Assembly (NCBI RefSeq): GCF_014650595.1
Contig: NZ_BMVG01000025.1
Coordinates: 1-64,000 of the forward strand
Reading direction: 5' to 3'
From: Streptomyces alanosinicus
GTDB lineage: Bacteria > Actinomycetota > Actinomycetes > Streptomycetales > Streptomycetaceae
Length of the DNA: 64,000 nucleotides
In this document: positions 8,770-16,205 of the stretch, one piece after another
Numbering within the stretch: position 1 is the stretch's first letter
Layout of the letters: every line of letters begins with the position of its first letter
Made by a program: the position numbers and the translations under genes
The notes under the pieces: generated by a model
The model's database searches: none
Told to the model about the DNA's origin: nothing
Seen by the model: the letters and a program-made list of their open reading frames with translations, nothing else

Positions 8770-9984
8770 TCAGCCCGGTCGGACCACGCTGTGGATGATC
8801 GACTCACCGCCGTAGTAGATCGACTCCTCACGGACGTACGCGCCGGGCTTCGGGGCGTGGATCATCATGCCGTTGCCTATGTATATGCCGACGTGGCTGA
8901 TGTCGTCGTAGAAGAAGACCAAATCGCCCGGCCGCGCATTCGCCAGGGAGACCGTGGTGCCCGTGTTGACCTGGTCGTACGTGGTGCGCGGAAGCGTGAC
9001 CCCGGCGGCCTTCCAGGCGGCCTGGGACAGGCCCGAGCAGTCGTAGGAGTCCGGCCCGGTGGCGCCCCACACGTACGGCTTGCCTATCTGCGCGCGGGCG
9101 AAGGCGATCGCCTTCTCGGCCTTCGTGTCGTACGAGGTGGACGTCGAGGAGCCGCTCGAACCGGAGCCCGTGGAACCGGAGCCCGTCGAGCCGGAACCGG
9201 AGCTGGAGCCAGAGCCGGAGCCGGACGCCGTGGACGAGGACGAGGACGAGGACGACGAGTCGCGCTGCTGCTGCTCGGCCTGCCGCTTCGCCAGCTCGGC
9301 CGCCTTGCGCGCCGCCTCCTGCTGCTTCTCCCGCTCGATGGCGGCCAGCCGGGCCTTCTCCTGGGCCGTCAGCTGCGACAGCAGCTCGCGCGCGGAGGCG
9401 AGTTTCTTCTGGACGGTGGACTTGGCGGTCTGCAGCTCGTTCTGCGAGTCGGACAGGCTCTTCAGGCTCTGCGCGGCCTCGCGCCGCTTCTTCAAGGTCG
9501 CGGCCTGCTCGCCGATGTAGGCGTCGACCGCGCTCTTCTCCCGCGAGGTCATCCGGCTCATCAGCTGGGTCTGGTCGAAGTAGTCCTGCGGGTCGTTCGC
9601 CAGCAGGAACGTGGCCGTGTCGGGAGCGGAGGTGCCGGTGCGGTACTGGGCCGCGGCGAAGGAGCCCAGCTCCTCGCGGGCCTTGTTGAGGCGCTCCGTG
9701 CGCCGGGCGACGTCGTCGCGGAGCGTGTCGACACGCCCCCGCTGTTTGCCGGTGCGTTCTTTGGCGGCGTCGTACTTCTCGGTCGCCGACTCGGCCTGGC
9801 GGTAGAGGTCGTCGACCTTCTTCTCGACCTCCTCCAGGCTCGGCTTGGCGTGATCGGTTCCCGGGGCGGCCTCGGCGCTCTGTGAGAACACGGCCATGGA
9901 GGTGAGGGCGGCGGTGGCGAGGGCAGGGGTGCGGAGGCCCGCGCCGATGGTCCCGCCGGGGCGCGGCTTGCGATGCGACGCCAA
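8770..9984 (-). CDS. NlpC/P60 family cell-wall endopeptidase under c-di-AMP control
   Basis: 404 residues: signal region, coiled coil (about 45-250), a Ser/Gly/Thr linker (about 250-295), and a C-terminal NlpC/P60 domain with catalytic Cys316 (YDCSGLS), His in SHVGIYIG and a HAP motif. It cleaves peptidoglycan stem peptides outside the cell. The start is a TTG at 9984, set by AAGGAG 9 nt upstream and by the MASHRKP start shared with the paralogue at 5824-6888. A ydaO-type riboswitch fills the leader, so expression should follow c-di-AMP, as for other Streptomyces wall-lytic enzymes. Confidence 0.92.
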   Translation of the reverse strand: MASHRKPRPGGTIGAGLRTPALATAALTSMAVFSQSAEAAPGTDHAKPSLEEVEKKVDDLYRQAESATEKYDAAKERTGKQRGRVDTLRDDVARRTERLNKAREELGSFAAAQYRTGTSAPDTATFLLANDPQDYFDQTQLMSRMTSREKSAVDAYIGEQAATLKKRREAAQSLKSLSDSQNELQTAKSTVQKKLASARELLSQLTAQEKARLAAIEREKQQEAARKAAELAKRQAEQQQRDSSSSSSSSSTASGSGSGSSSGSGSTGSGSTGSGSSGSSTSTSYDTKAEKAIAFARAQIGKPYVWGATGPDSYDCSGLSQAAWKAAGVTLPRTTYDQVNTGTTVSLANARPGDLVFFYDDISHVGIYIGNGMMIHAPKPGAYVREESIYYGGESIIHSVVRPG

Positions 9985-9985
9985 G

Positions 9986-9999
9986 GGAGGCGACTCCTT
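9986..9999 (-). promoter_or_regulatory. Hairpin covering the ribosome binding site of the NlpC/P60 gene
   Basis: On the minus strand GGAG and CTCC flank a 4-nt loop (TCGC), and the GGAG belongs to the AAGGAG Shine-Dalgarno sequence. The small stem could hide the binding site of the TTG-initiated gene, giving the upstream riboswitch a translational output. Inferred from base pairing only. Confidence 0.4.
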
Positions 10000-10007
10000 C
10001 CAATGGG

Positions 10008-10125
10008 CCGCCTACCGGGTTAGCTGTCGGGTTCGGGCGGTGGTTCGGAAGGGTTGCCCTACGGCGTCGTCCCGGGCGGGAGTCGGCCGATTCACCCCGG
10101 GGTTCGGTGGGTCCCCGGCTCCGTG
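10008..10125 (-). promoter_or_regulatory. ydaO/yuaA-type c-di-AMP riboswitch
   Basis: Read on the minus strand, three blocks match the conserved ydaO aptamer in order: GGGGACCCACCGAACCCC followed by GGGGTGAAT (10090-10116), CCGTAGGGCAACCCTTCCG (about 10045-10064), and CCGACAGCTAACCCGGTAGG (10011-10030). The spacing and the position 25-140 nt upstream of a cell-wall hydrolase gene fit known actinobacterial examples, where c-di-AMP turns expression off. Aptamer ends are approximate. Confidence 0.9.
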
Positions 10126-10391
10126 TGCCGTGCGGGCACGCCGGACTCGGCGGAGGCCGCGCGGCCCGGCGGGGTTCGCCGGTAGGGGTCGTACGGCCCG
10201 ACCGCACGCTAGCCAACTCGTGTTGCTCCTGTGAAGGTTGGTGCGCGATATGTCCGATACATTTTCGTGACCTGAGGGCGGTTTCATGGCTGCGTCATCG
10301 GACGCTTCCGCAGCGTGAGCGGCTGGAGGGCCCTTCGGGCACCAAGATCAACTCTCCTCGAAACCGACCATGTTCCGGAGACGGTGACCGG

Positions 10392-10414
10392 TTGTCGGTG
10401 GGGCGCCCTAGACT
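10392..10414 (+). promoter_or_regulatory. DNA-damage (PafBC / RecA-NDp type) promoter of pcrA
   Basis: TTGTCGGTG at 10392-10400, exactly 8 nt, then TAGACT at 10409-10414 match the TTGTCRGTG-N8-TAnnnT promoter of LexA-independent damage genes in mycobacteria and of Streptomyces recA. The predicted transcription start is about 3 nt before the ATG at 10424, so the message is almost leaderless. The same element controls the SWIM/MoxR region at 19.3 kb. Confidence 0.8.
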
Positions 10415-10423
10415 CGGAGAGCG

Positions 10424-12907
10424 ATGAGCAGCCTCTTTGACGACAGCTTCCTGGCGGACCTCCAGGCCCCTCGCGGGCGCGAGGAGGAGCCCCCGCCGCC
10501 GCCCGAGGACGATCACGCTCCGGAGCCGCTTCCGGACGATCTGTTCGGCGGGAAGTTCGACGTGCCGCCGGACCGGGACGCGTACTACCGCGACGGCGCC
10601 CCGCGCCCCGTCCTCGACGCCGCGGCGCTCCTGGAGGGGCTGAACGACAACCAGCGCGCCGCGGTCGTGCACGCCGGCTCCCCGCTGCTCATCGTCGCCG
10701 GTGCCGGCTCCGGCAAGACCCGTGTGCTCACCCACCGCATCGCCCACCTCCTCGCCGAGCGGAATGTGCACCCGGGCCAGATCCTCGCGATCACCTTCAC
10801 CAACAAGGCCGCGGGCGAGATGAAGGAGCGCGTCGAGCAGCTCGTCGGCCCGCGCGCGCACGCGATGTGGGTGATGACCTTCCACAGTGCGTGTGTGCGC
10901 ATCCTGCGCCGCGAGAGCAAGAAGCTCGGCTTCACCTCGTCGTTCTCGATCTACGACGCCGCCGACAGCAAGCGCCTGATGGCCCTGGTCTGCCGCGATC
11001 TGGAGCTCGACCCCAAGCGCTTCCCGCCGAAGTCGTTCAGCGCGAAGATCAGCAACCTGAAGAACGAGCTGATCGACGAGGAGGACTTCGCCGCACAGGC
11101 CACCGAAGGCTTCGAGAAGACCCTCGCCCAGGCCTACGCGCTCTACCAGTCACGGCTGCGCGAGGCGAACGCGCTGGACTTCGACGACCTGATCATGACG
11201 ACGGTCAATCTGCTGCGCGCCTTCCCGGACGTCGCCGAGCACTACCGCCGCCGCTTCCGGCACGTCATGGTCGACGAGTACCAGGACACCAACCACGCCC
11301 AGTACGCCCTGGTCCGCGAACTCGTCGGCACGAGGGAGCACGACGAGGACGCGCCCCCGAGCGAGCACGACCTCCCGCCCGCCGAACTGTGCGTCGTCGG
11401 TGACGCGGACCAGTCGATCTACGCCTTCCGCGGCGCGACGATCCGCAACATCCTCCAGTTCGAGGAGGACTACCCGACCGCGACGACGATCCTGCTGGAG
11501 CAGAACTACCGCTCCACGCAGACCATCCTGTCCGCCGCCAACGCGGTCATCGAACGCAACGAGTCCCGCCGCCCCAAGAACCTGTGGACCAACGCGGGTG
11601 CCGGCGCGCGGATCACCGGGTACGTCGCCGACACCGAGCACGACGAGGCGCAGTTCGTCGCCGACGAGATAGACCGTCTCACCGACGCGGGCGAGGCCAA
11701 GGCCGGCGACGTCGCCGTCTTCTACCGCACCAACGCCCAGTCCCGTGTCTTCGAAGAGATCTTCATCCGCGTCGGCCTGCCCTACAAGGTGGTCGGCGGC
11801 GTCCGCTTCTACGAACGCAAGGAGGTCCGGGACGTCCTCGCCTATCTGCGAGTCCTCGCCAACCCCGAGGACTCGGTGCCGCTGCGCCGCATCCTCAATG
11901 TGCCCAAGCGGGGCATCGGCGAGCGCGCCGAGGCGATGATCGACGCCCTCGCCCAGCGCGAGAAGGTGAGCTTCCCGCAGGCCCTCAAGCGGGTGGACGA
12001 GGCGTACGGCATGGCCGCGCGCTCCACCAACGCGGTCAAGCGGTTCAACACGCTGATGGAGGACCTGCGCACGATCGTGGAGTCCGGCGCCGGACCGGCG
12101 ACCGTCCTGGAGGCGGTGCTCGAACGCACCGGCTATCTGGCTGAGTTGCAGGCCTCCACCGATCCGCAGGACGAGACCCGCATCGAGAACCTCCAGGAAC
12201 TCGCGGCAGTGGCCCTGGAGTTCGAGCAGGAGCGGGCCGAGGGCGAGGCCGGCACGCTGGCCGACTTCCTGGAGCAGGTCGCCCTGGTCGCCGACTCCGA
12301 CCAGATCCCCGACGAGGACGAGGAAGGCTCCGGCGTCATCACCCTGATGACCCTGCACACCGCCAAGGGCCTGGAGTTCCCCGTCGTCTTCCTGACCGGC
12401 ATGGAGGACGGCGTCTTCCCGCACATGCGCGCCCTCGGCCAGACCAAGGAGCTGGAGGAGGAGCGGCGCCTGGCGTACGTCGGCATCACCCGCGCGCGGG
12501 AGCGGCTCTACCTCACCCGCTCGGCGCTGCGCAGCGCCTGGGGCCAGCCGTCGTACAACCCGCCCTCCCGCTTCCTGGAGGAGATCCCGCCCGCCCATGT
12601 CGAGTGGAAGCGGACGGGAGCGACGGCGCCGGTGTCCTCCGGTCCGGCCGCCGGGATCGCGGCCTCGCTGTCCTCGACCCGCTCGCGTTCCTCGGCGTCG
12701 GGCGCGTCCGGATTCGCCACCCGGCGCACGGCGGAGAAGCCGGTCGTCGCGGTGGCCGTCGGGGACCGGGTCACCCACGACCAGTTCGGGCTCGGCACGG
12801 TCGTCGCCGTGAAGGGCACCGGCGCGAACGCGGAGGCGACGATCGACTTCGGCGACGCCAAGCCGAAGCGACTGCTGCTGCGGTACGCACCGGTGGAGAA
12901 GCTGTAA
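10424..12907 (+). CDS. pcrA: ATP-dependent DNA helicase PcrA/UvrD
   Basis: An 827-residue superfamily 1A helicase that unwinds DNA 3' to 5' in repair and replication restart. Motifs: Walker A AGAGSGKT at residues 92-99, VDEYQDTNHAQY (motif II), GDADQSIYAFRGA (III), EQNYRST (IV), and LHTAKGLEFPVVFLTG (V) with the following VI region. A basic linker and a small C-terminal domain (GDRVTHDQFGLGTVVAVKG) resemble the Tudor-like tail of PcrA. The acidic N-terminal extension of about 65 residues is common in actinobacteria. The damage-type promoter directly upstream fits the repair role. Confidence 0.95.
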   Translation: MSSLFDDSFLADLQAPRGREEEPPPPPEDDHAPEPLPDDLFGGKFDVPPDRDAYYRDGAPRPVLDAAALLEGLNDNQRAAVVHAGSPLLIVAGAGSGKTRVLTHRIAHLLAERNVHPGQILAITFTNKAAGEMKERVEQLVGPRAHAMWVMTFHSACVRILRRESKKLGFTSSFSIYDAADSKRLMALVCRDLELDPKRFPPKSFSAKISNLKNELIDEEDFAAQATEGFEKTLAQAYALYQSRLREANALDFDDLIMTTVNLLRAFPDVAEHYRRRFRHVMVDEYQDTNHAQYALVRELVGTREHDEDAPPSEHDLPPAELCVVGDADQSIYAFRGATIRNILQFEEDYPTATTILLEQNYRSTQTILSAANAVIERNESRRPKNLWTNAGAGARITGYVADTEHDEAQFVADEIDRLTDAGEAKAGDVAVFYRTNAQSRVFEEIFIRVGLPYKVVGGVRFYERKEVRDVLAYLRVLANPEDSVPLRRILNVPKRGIGERAEAMIDALAQREKVSFPQALKRVDEAYGMAARSTNAVKRFNTLMEDLRTIVESGAGPATVLEAVLERTGYLAELQASTDPQDETRIENLQELAAVALEFEQERAEGEAGTLADFLEQVALVADSDQIPDEDEEGSGVITLMTLHTAKGLEFPVVFLTGMEDGVFPHMRALGQTKELEEERRLAYVGITRARERLYLTRSALRSAWGQPSYNPPSRFLEEIPPAHVEWKRTGATAPVSSGPAAGIAASLSSTRSRSSASGASGFATRRTAEKPVVAVAVGDRVTHDQFGLGTVVAVKGTGANAEATIDFGDAKPKRLLLRYAPVEKL

Positions 12908-12915
12908 GCACGTAA

Positions 12916-12954
12916 GCCCTGGGGCCCTCGCCGTGTCGGCAAGGGCCCCAGGGC
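12916..12954. terminator. Bidirectional terminator between pcrA and the M23 peptidase gene
   Basis: A perfect 13-bp stem (GCCCTGGGGCCCT at 12916-12928, complement at 12942-12954) with a 13-nt loop lies between two convergent genes. There is no T tract, as is usual in Streptomyces terminators. Confidence 0.75.
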
Positions 12955-12965
12955 GCACGGGTCGC

Positions 12966-14504
12966 TCAGGTCGGATCGAGCCCGTGGCTGCGCAGCCACG
13001 GCAGCGGGTCTATCGCCGCCCCGCCCGCGGGACGCACCTCGAAATGCAGATGCGGACCCGTGGAGTTGCCGGAGTTGCCGGAGAAGGCGATCGGATCGCC
13101 GGCCTTGACGCTCGCGCCGGAGGCGACGCGGTAGCTGGACAGATGGCAGTACCAGGTCTCCGTGCCGTCCTTCGCCGTCACGATCATCATGTTGCCGTAG
13201 GCGCTGTTCCACTTGGTGGAGACGACGCCGTCGGTCGCCGCCATCACCGTGGTGCCGTACGAGACGGGGAAGTCGATGCCCGTGTGCACGGACATCCAGT
13301 TCACGCCCGCCTGGCCGAAGAAGGCGCTGAGCCCCTTCTGCGTGACCGGCAGCAAGAACTTCGGGCGCATCCGCTCCTTGAGCGCGGCCGCGGCGGCGGC
13401 CTTCTTCTTCTCCACCTGCTGATGGTTCTTGAGGTCGATGCGCTCCTGCGTCCGGCTCGCCCGGTCGGCGAAGTCATGGGCGCCGGCGGAGAGGGTCGTG
13501 AGCTGGGAGTCCAGTTTGCTGTTGGCGACCGACGGCTGGACCGCATGCGCGTCCGGGGCGGAGGCGGTGGTGTCCTTGCCGTCGTCGCTCAGCGCGCCGA
13601 CTGAGGCGGCGGCGATCCCGGCGACCCCCACCACACAGGCCGAGGGCACGGCGATGGTCAGCAGTGCGGAGCGCTTGGCGGGCGTGCGCCGACGGGAACG
13701 CGCCGCACTGCGCGCCCCGGCGCGGGTCGCCGGCGCCGGCGCGGCCTCCTCCTGGTCGTCCAGCAGCTCGGGCATGGCGGGCAGCACGCCCGTGGCGCCC
13801 GACTCCTCGACGCCGGAAGGCTGTTCACCGAATCCGGCGTTCTCGTACGGCGTCCCGTCCTCGTACAGCGTCTGGTCCTGGTACGGCCTCTGGTCCTCGT
13901 ACGGCACCTGATGCTCGTACGGCACCTGCGGAAAGGCGCTGGTGGGCGGCTGGGCGAACGGTTCGGCAGGCTGCTCGGTCCGGTCGGGTCCGGCCTGGCC
14001 GGCGGAGTTCCACTGCGTGGCGTCGTACGTGCCCGACTCGAAGGTCTGGGTGCCCCACTCCCACTGCTGGGTCGGGGCGGCGACGCCGGACTGGTCGGGC
14101 GGCAGCCAGGCGCCCGTGTCCCTCTCCCAGTGGGCGCCCCCCCAGCCGCCGGTGTCGTTGCCCGTCGCCTGGGCGGGGACCGTCCAGGCGGTGGTGTCGT
14201 GGAAACCGGAGTCGTAGGCGGCGTGGTGCTGGGCCGCGTACGGGTCGTAGTGCGGGTTCTGGCCGGTCTGCCACTGCGTGGTGTCGTACGCGCCGGTGCT
14301 CTGCTGACCGGGCAGGCTGCCGAAGAGCGGGTCGGTGGAGAAGGAGCCGGTGCCATCGGGGAAACCGGTGGCGCCGTAGCCGCCGTACGTGGTGAGGTCA
14401 CCGTAGGGGGCTTCATGGCTTCCGTACGGCGCGTAGGGCGCTGCGGAGGCGTCCGAAGCCGGGGCCGGGGGGCTCATGGTCCCCGACGGGTGACGGTCGT
14501 TCAC
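12966..14504 (-). CDS. M23 family metallopeptidase, membrane-anchored
   Basis: A 512-residue protein. The N-terminal 220 residues are low-complexity and rich in Tyr, Gln, Gly and Pro. A basic stretch precedes one membrane helix (about 270-292, LLTIAVPSACVVGVAGIAAA). A coiled-coil segment follows, then a LytM/M23 zinc peptidase domain with HTGID and HLHFE metal and catalytic motifs near the C-terminus. Such enzymes cut peptidoglycan cross-bridges or activate amidases outside the membrane. The GTG at 14504 was chosen over an upstream in-frame ATG because GAGAAG lies 3 nt before it. Confidence 0.88.
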   Translation of the reverse strand: MNDRHPSGTMSPPAPASDASAAPYAPYGSHEAPYGDLTTYGGYGATGFPDGTGSFSTDPLFGSLPGQQSTGAYDTTQWQTGQNPHYDPYAAQHHAAYDSGFHDTTAWTVPAQATGNDTGGWGGAHWERDTGAWLPPDQSGVAAPTQQWEWGTQTFESGTYDATQWNSAGQAGPDRTEQPAEPFAQPPTSAFPQVPYEHQVPYEDQRPYQDQTLYEDGTPYENAGFGEQPSGVEESGATGVLPAMPELLDDQEEAAPAPATRAGARSAARSRRRTPAKRSALLTIAVPSACVVGVAGIAAASVGALSDDGKDTTASAPDAHAVQPSVANSKLDSQLTTLSAGAHDFADRASRTQERIDLKNHQQVEKKKAAAAAALKERMRPKFLLPVTQKGLSAFFGQAGVNWMSVHTGIDFPVSYGTTVMAATDGVVSTKWNSAYGNMMIVTAKDGTETWYCHLSSYRVASGASVKAGDPIAFSGNSGNSTGPHLHFEVRPAGGAAIDPLPWLRSHGLDPT

Positions 14505-14706
14505 CAACTTCTCTTTCGCCTCGACAACAGGGGCTGCCAGAGCAGTGCGGTGACTGTACCCGCCGGTACCTGGGCGCGACAATCTTCAGCTGGTTTCGCG
14601 TGGACGGGAAACGGGCATTCGGCGGCGTTTCGGGGGACGCCGGACACGAGCTTGGCCAAGGGTTCGATTGGCGTTCGACATATGGTGACTGTTCGTCACC
14701 TGAATG

Positions 14707-15558
14707 TCACGCCACCGTCAGACCGCCGGCCATCCGCTCCCCGGGGTGCGCGGCGTCGAGGGCCTCGCGTATCCCGGCCGCGACGGCGGGATGCACGGGC
14801 AGGGCGAGATGCCCGATGCCGGTCACCCGGATGTTCTGCGCGTCGAGATCGGGATGTTCCAGACAGGCCGTCTCCAGCGGCACCATCACGACATCCAGGT
14901 CGCTCCAGAAGCTGACGAAGCGCGTACGGCAGCCGGGCGCGGGCCGGGTGAGTTCCTCGATCACTTCCGAACCGGGCCGCATCTGGCGCACGATCGGATG
15001 GGCGTTGGCCAGTGGCGCCGCGGTGGTCCCGGAGTGCGGGGTGCCCAGCGTGACGAGTGTGCGCACCCGCAGGTCACCGCCCTGGCGTTGCACGTAGTAG
15101 CGGGCGATCAGTCCACCGAGGCTGTGCCCCACGATGTCCACCCGGTCGCTGCCGGTGCGCTCGCAGATCTCCTCGACATGCCGGCCGAGCAGTTCGGCGG
15201 CGGCGCGGATGTCGCAGGTGAGCGGGGAGTAGTTGAGCGACACGACGCGTTGCGCGCCGTGCTGGGCGAGATTGCGGCGCAGCAGCACGAACACCGAGCG
15301 GTTGTCGATGAAGCCGTGCAGCAGCACCACCGGCGGGCCCGAGCGGACCGGCAGCTGGGCGGTGCCGTCCTGGGCCGGCAGGGCGGGTAAACCGCGCTCC
15401 TGGGCGAGACCGGTCGGATAGAGCATGAGATGGCCGGCCAGGATCGCGGCCTCCAGGGCGGTCGCCTTCAGCAGTGCCACGGACACTCCGGTCAGTCTGC
15501 CGGGCCACAGCCGGCGGCAGAACGGGAGGAAGAGCGGCAGTACCCCGGTGACCTTCAT
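14707..15558 (-). CDS. Lipase/esterase, alpha/beta hydrolase fold
   Basis: A 283-residue serine hydrolase. An N-terminal hydrophobic segment (about 20-45) may be a signal anchor. The fold begins at PVVLLHGFIDN (oxyanion HG), the nucleophile elbow is GHSLGGL, and the last His is in GIGHLALPVHP. The motif set and LNYSPLTCD region resemble lipase class 2 / triacylglycerol lipases of actinobacteria. It probably hydrolyses esters at or outside the membrane. It is divergent from icmB. Confidence 0.85.
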   Translation of the reverse strand: MKVTGVLPLFLPFCRRLWPGRLTGVSVALLKATALEAAILAGHLMLYPTGLAQERGLPALPAQDGTAQLPVRSGPPVVLLHGFIDNRSVFVLLRRNLAQHGAQRVVSLNYSPLTCDIRAAAELLGRHVEEICERTGSDRVDIVGHSLGGLIARYYVQRQGGDLRVRTLVTLGTPHSGTTAAPLANAHPIVRQMRPGSEVIEELTRPAPGCRTRFVSFWSDLDVVMVPLETACLEHPDLDAQNIRVTGIGHLALPVHPAVAAGIREALDAAHPGERMAGGLTVA

Positions 15559-15741
15559 GGCCGACCTCCTGTCGGCACGCCGGAGGACGGCTCCATCCCC
15601 CGTGTGCCCTCATGTCCCATCATGTGATTTCCCCCTCGCTGCGCACCGTAAAACTGCCGGTTGCGGGATGCTGGAGATAACGTTCGTTCACTTCGCGGCG
15701 GGTGGCGGAACGCGCCAAAAGTGCGGTACTTGTCGTTACGG

Positions 15742-15761
15742 ACGGAAGCGATCGCTTCCGT
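15742..15761. promoter_or_regulatory. Perfect 20-bp palindrome upstream of icmB
   Basis: ACGGAAGCGA is followed directly by its complement TCGCTTCCGT, 22 bp before the icmB start codon. A 20-bp perfect palindrome at this position is a strong operator candidate. No regulator gene lies next to it. The site may also act on the divergent lipase gene. Confidence 0.55.
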
Positions 15762-15782
15762 GGTCGTGTGATGGAGGCAGTG

Positions 15783-16205
15783 ATGGGTGTGGCAGCCGGT
15801 CCGATCCGCGTGGTGGTCGCCAAACCGGGGCTTGACGGCCACGATCGCGGGGCCAAGGTCATCGCGCGTGCCCTGCGCGACGCCGGTATGGAGGTCATCT
15901 ACACCGGTCTCCACCAGACGCCCGAGCAGATCGTCGACACCGCCATCCAGGAGGACGCCGACGCGATCGGTCTGTCCATCCTCTCCGGCGCGCACAACAC
16001 GCTGTTCGCAGCGGTGATCGACCTGCTCAAGGAGCGCGACGCCGCGGACATCCAGGTCTTCGGCGGCGGCATCATCCCGGAGGAGGACATCCCGCCGCTG
16101 AAGGAGAAGGGCGTCGCGGAGATCTTCACGCCGGGCGCGACGACCGCGTCGATCGTGCAGTGGGTGCGGGAGAACGTACGTCAGGCGGCCGCCTCCGGCG
16201 GTTGA
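15783..16205 (+). CDS. icmB: Isobutyryl-CoA mutase small subunit (cobalamin-binding)
   Basis: A 140-residue B12-binding domain with the DGHDRGAK motif, whose His ligates cobalt, the SxL region (GLSILSGAHNTLF) and the glycine loop VFGGGIIP. Stand-alone proteins of this size partner with the large subunit (icmA) to interconvert isobutyryl-CoA and n-butyryl-CoA. It could also serve another acyl-CoA mutase. The large subunit is not in this window. The ATG at 15783 has GGAGG 5 nt upstream; a longer in-frame reading from 15702 would run through the palindrome and lacks a ribosome site. Confidence 0.9.
   Translation: MGVAAGPIRVVVAKPGLDGHDRGAKVIARALRDAGMEVIYTGLHQTPEQIVDTAIQEDADAIGLSILSGAHNTLFAAVIDLLKERDAADIQVFGGGIIPEEDIPPLKEKGVAEIFTPGATTASIVQWVRENVRQAAASGG

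Larger units (their letters stand above)
9985..10423. other. Divergent region between the NlpC/P60 gene and pcrA
   Basis: This 439-bp stretch holds the c-di-AMP riboswitch on the minus strand (10008-10125) and the pcrA promoter (10392-10414). The part between about 10130 and 10390 must contain the NlpC promoter. No coding sequence was supported. Confidence 0.7.

Noticed and set aside
15702..15782. N-terminal extension of icmB from 15702
   Set aside because: It lacks a ribosome site and would code across the 20-bp palindrome. The ATG at 15783 has GGAGG at good distance and matches the usual protein start.
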